A DNA stretch of 7,345 nucleotides, taken from Planctomycetota bacterium. Its GTDB lineage: Bacteria; Planctomycetota; Phycisphaerae; WQYP01; JAJZKY01. How positions within the stretch are numbered: the stretch's first letter is position 1; each line of letters begins with the position of its first letter. A program made the translations under genes and the position numbers. The notes under the pieces were generated by a model. The model had not been told where the DNA came from and made no database searches. It worked only from the letters and a program-made list of their open reading frames with translations. The stretch covers positions 1-7,345 of the forward strand of contig JAJZKY010000217.1 of NCBI GenBank assembly GCA_021803885.1, given 5' to 3'. Of the stretch, positions 6,768 through 7,345 are shown piece after piece.

Positions 6768-6774
6768 CACCCAT

Positions 6775-6793
6775 ATCAGCCGTCACGGCCGAT
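6775..6793 (-). other. 5'-terminal hairpin of the amtB transcript
   Basis: On the minus strand ATCGGCC and GGCTGAT form seven pairs (one G-U) around GTGAC. It would begin about four bases from the predicted 5' end, a position typical of mRNA-stabilising hairpins. Confidence 0.4.
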
Positions 6794-6807
6794 TGCCCTC
6801 TCATAAG

Positions 6808-6822
6808 GCAATTTGCGTGCCA
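6808..6822 (-). promoter_or_regulatory. Sigma-54 (RpoN) promoter of amtB-PII
   Basis: On the minus strand TGGCAC (6817-6822), five bases and TTGC (6808-6811) match the -24/-12 consensus exactly, with the invariant GG and GC ten bases apart. It predicts a start near 6796. Sigma-54 control of amtB/PII operons under nitrogen limitation is well established, which supports the call. A bacterial enhancer-binding protein such as NtrC would be needed. Confidence 0.88.
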
Positions 6823-6856
6823 CATTACTAAGCAGTTGATTAGAAAGTGGTTCTAT

Positions 6857-6967
6857 GTGCACAAATGCTTGGTTTTGTTGTGGTTTGATGGGTCCGGTGG
6901 GTTAAAAGGCATCGCCCGGAAATTAAGCAATCAGGCTGTCGGAGATAATGCAAATGCGGGAGTTGCA
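6857..6967 (-). promoter_or_regulatory. Candidate enhancer region upstream of the sigma-54 promoter
   Basis: No gene is seen between the promoter and the gltX terminator (6823-6983), which is AT-richer than its surroundings. It holds the dyad TGCAA-N9-TTGCA (6949-6967, about 160 bases upstream of the predicted start), the palindrome GTGCAC (6857-6862) and a repeated CAAATGC (6862-6868 and 6951-6957). The position suits an activator site, but the sequence does not match the NtrC consensus well. Confidence 0.22.
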
Positions 6968-6983
6968 ACAAATATAGGCAAAT

Positions 6984-7021
6984 AAAAAAGGGCGGCCAGA
7001 AAGCATGACTGCCGGCCACCC
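6984..7021 (-). terminator. Intrinsic terminator downstream of gltX
   Basis: On the minus strand GGGTGGCC (7014-7021) pairs with GGCCGCCC (6990-6997), eight pairs with one G-U, and six T's follow (the A run at 6984-6989 on plus). It ends transcription from the synthetase gene and insulates the amtB promoter. Confidence 0.82.
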
Positions 7022-7241
7022 TGGTTAGAATGCCATTTTGCCCGTGGTTAAGCGGTGGTCAACACCCCACTTTCTGCATCATCCTCGGCAAGCCCCGGTC
7101 TGCACCCAGGCCACCTGAGGCTGCGAGCCGGCGATGGAAGCCCTCCACGCGCTGCCTAAACTTCAGGCGAAATGGTGTTGATGAGGCGGCAACATGCCGG
7201 ATAAACAGCGGCACCCGCCGGGAACCGGCAGCACCCCAGTC
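7022..7241 (-). other. 3' UTR of gltX, no gene seen
   Basis: About 220 bases between the synthetase stop codon and its terminator. There is a small stem GCCGG-GAA-CCGGC (7217-7229) close to the stop codon. I find no tRNA cloverleaf, no SRP or tmRNA hallmark and no convincing reading frame; the 72-codon plus-strand frame at 7030-7248 has no recognisable product and runs over the gltX stop. Confidence 0.45.
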
Positions 7242-7345
7242 CTACTGAGATCGGATGAAATTCTTGATCCGGGTGAGAGTTTTATCCCGGCCCAGCAAGG
7301 CGATGGTTTCCAGCAGCGGTGGGGAGACCGCTCCGCCGCTGATCG
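7242..7345 (-). CDS. gltX: Glutamyl-tRNA synthetase, C-terminal end only
   Basis: The last 33 codons, ending TAG at 7242-7244; the rest lies beyond the right edge. The residues ISGGAVSPPLLETIALLG followed by RDKTLTRIKNFI match the end of the anticodon-binding domain of bacterial GluRS: '(T/S)G...SP.(L/F)...... (L/I)GK/R...-RI...'. E. coli GluRS ends with a similar SP...AIGK...RI...L.FI pattern. The enzyme charges tRNA-Glu (and tRNA-Gln in organisms with indirect Gln-tRNA formation). The call rests on a short segment, but the motif spacing is characteristic. It is transcribed in the same direction as amtB but separated from it by its own terminator. Confidence 0.78.
   Translation of the reverse strand, partial: ISGGAVSPPLLETIALLGRDKTLTRIKNFIRSQ

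Larger units (their letters stand above)
6607..6796 (-). other. Long structured 5' leader of amtB
   Basis: If transcription starts about 12 bases past the -12 element, the leader is about 190 bases. It holds a hairpin at its very 5' end (6775-6793, 7 pairs, loop GTGAC), a second strong stem at 6739-6767 (9 pairs with one bulge) and a palindrome GCGGCGCCGC (6699-6708). No T-tract follows any stem, so a transcriptional attenuator is not evident. I recognise no known riboswitch. A 64-codon open frame (6631-6825) crosses it but starts upstream of the predicted transcript start. Confidence 0.4.

Noticed and set aside
6631..6825. 64-codon minus-strand frame in the amtB leader
   Set aside because: Its first codon lies inside the sigma-54 promoter, upstream of the predicted transcript start. 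Internal start codons lack a ribosome-binding site and the product is not recognisable.
6857..6876. NtrC binding site at TGCACAAATGCTTGG
   Set aside because: One half-site fits, but the second half is displaced by about two bases from the TGCAC-N7-GTGCA pattern.
7022..7241. Possible small stable RNA (tRNA, SRP RNA, tmRNA) between gltX and its terminator
   Set aside because: No cloverleaf, no GGTTCRA T-loop and no SRP or tmRNA hallmark; one short hairpin only.

Overview
The window reads as a GC-moderate to GC-rich bacterial chromosome segment. My best guess is Planctomycetota, class Phycisphaerae or a close relative. This rests on protein style only: a right-handed beta-helix protein of the 'GHxxKSRA' type, a subtilase of the 'VAQVEA' type, an Ala/Thr/Pro-rich exported linker at the front of the ammonium channel, and frequent TTG starts. 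There is no rRNA or marker gene to prove it. No insertion sequence, phage gene, CRISPR array or tRNA is visible.

Layout. (1) 1-2707, plus strand: a two-gene unit. A beta-helix protein cut off by the left edge is followed 25 bases later by a secreted subtilisin-like protein whose catalytic Asp position holds Glu. (2) 2701-2760: a convergent intergenic region with a perfect-armed hairpin overlapping the protease stop codon. (3) 2782-4325, minus strand: two adjacent 7-helix membrane proteins that look like diverged tandem paralogs, possibly TMEM198/DUF4203-like. Both have TTG starts with good Shine-Dalgarno spacing. (4) 4424-6822, minus strand: a nitrogen-assimilation operon, amtB (ammonium channel) then a PII signal protein. 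It has a textbook sigma-54 promoter (TGGCAC-N5-TTGC) about 200 bases upstream, a structured leader, a strong hairpin between the two genes, a structured 3' UTR and an intrinsic terminator. (5) 6984-7345, minus strand: the last 33 codons of a gene recognisable as glutamyl-tRNA synthetase, a 3' UTR and its own terminator.

How the parts work together. AmtB admits ammonium and PII normally plugs AmtB and reports 2-oxoglutarate/ATP/ADP status. The sigma-54 promoter implies control by a nitrogen-responsive enhancer-binding protein. The PII lacks Tyr51, the classical uridylylation site, and has about 5 extra residues in the ATP-binding B-loop, so its signalling is probably ligand-only. The beta-helix/protease pair is probably exported and acts outside the cytoplasm. 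I cannot assign its substrate.

I do not see a clear-cut novel defence or mobile system. The most interesting material is the multi-layer RNA architecture of the amtB-PII operon, the PII variant, and the E-H-S subtilase paired with a beta-helix protein.
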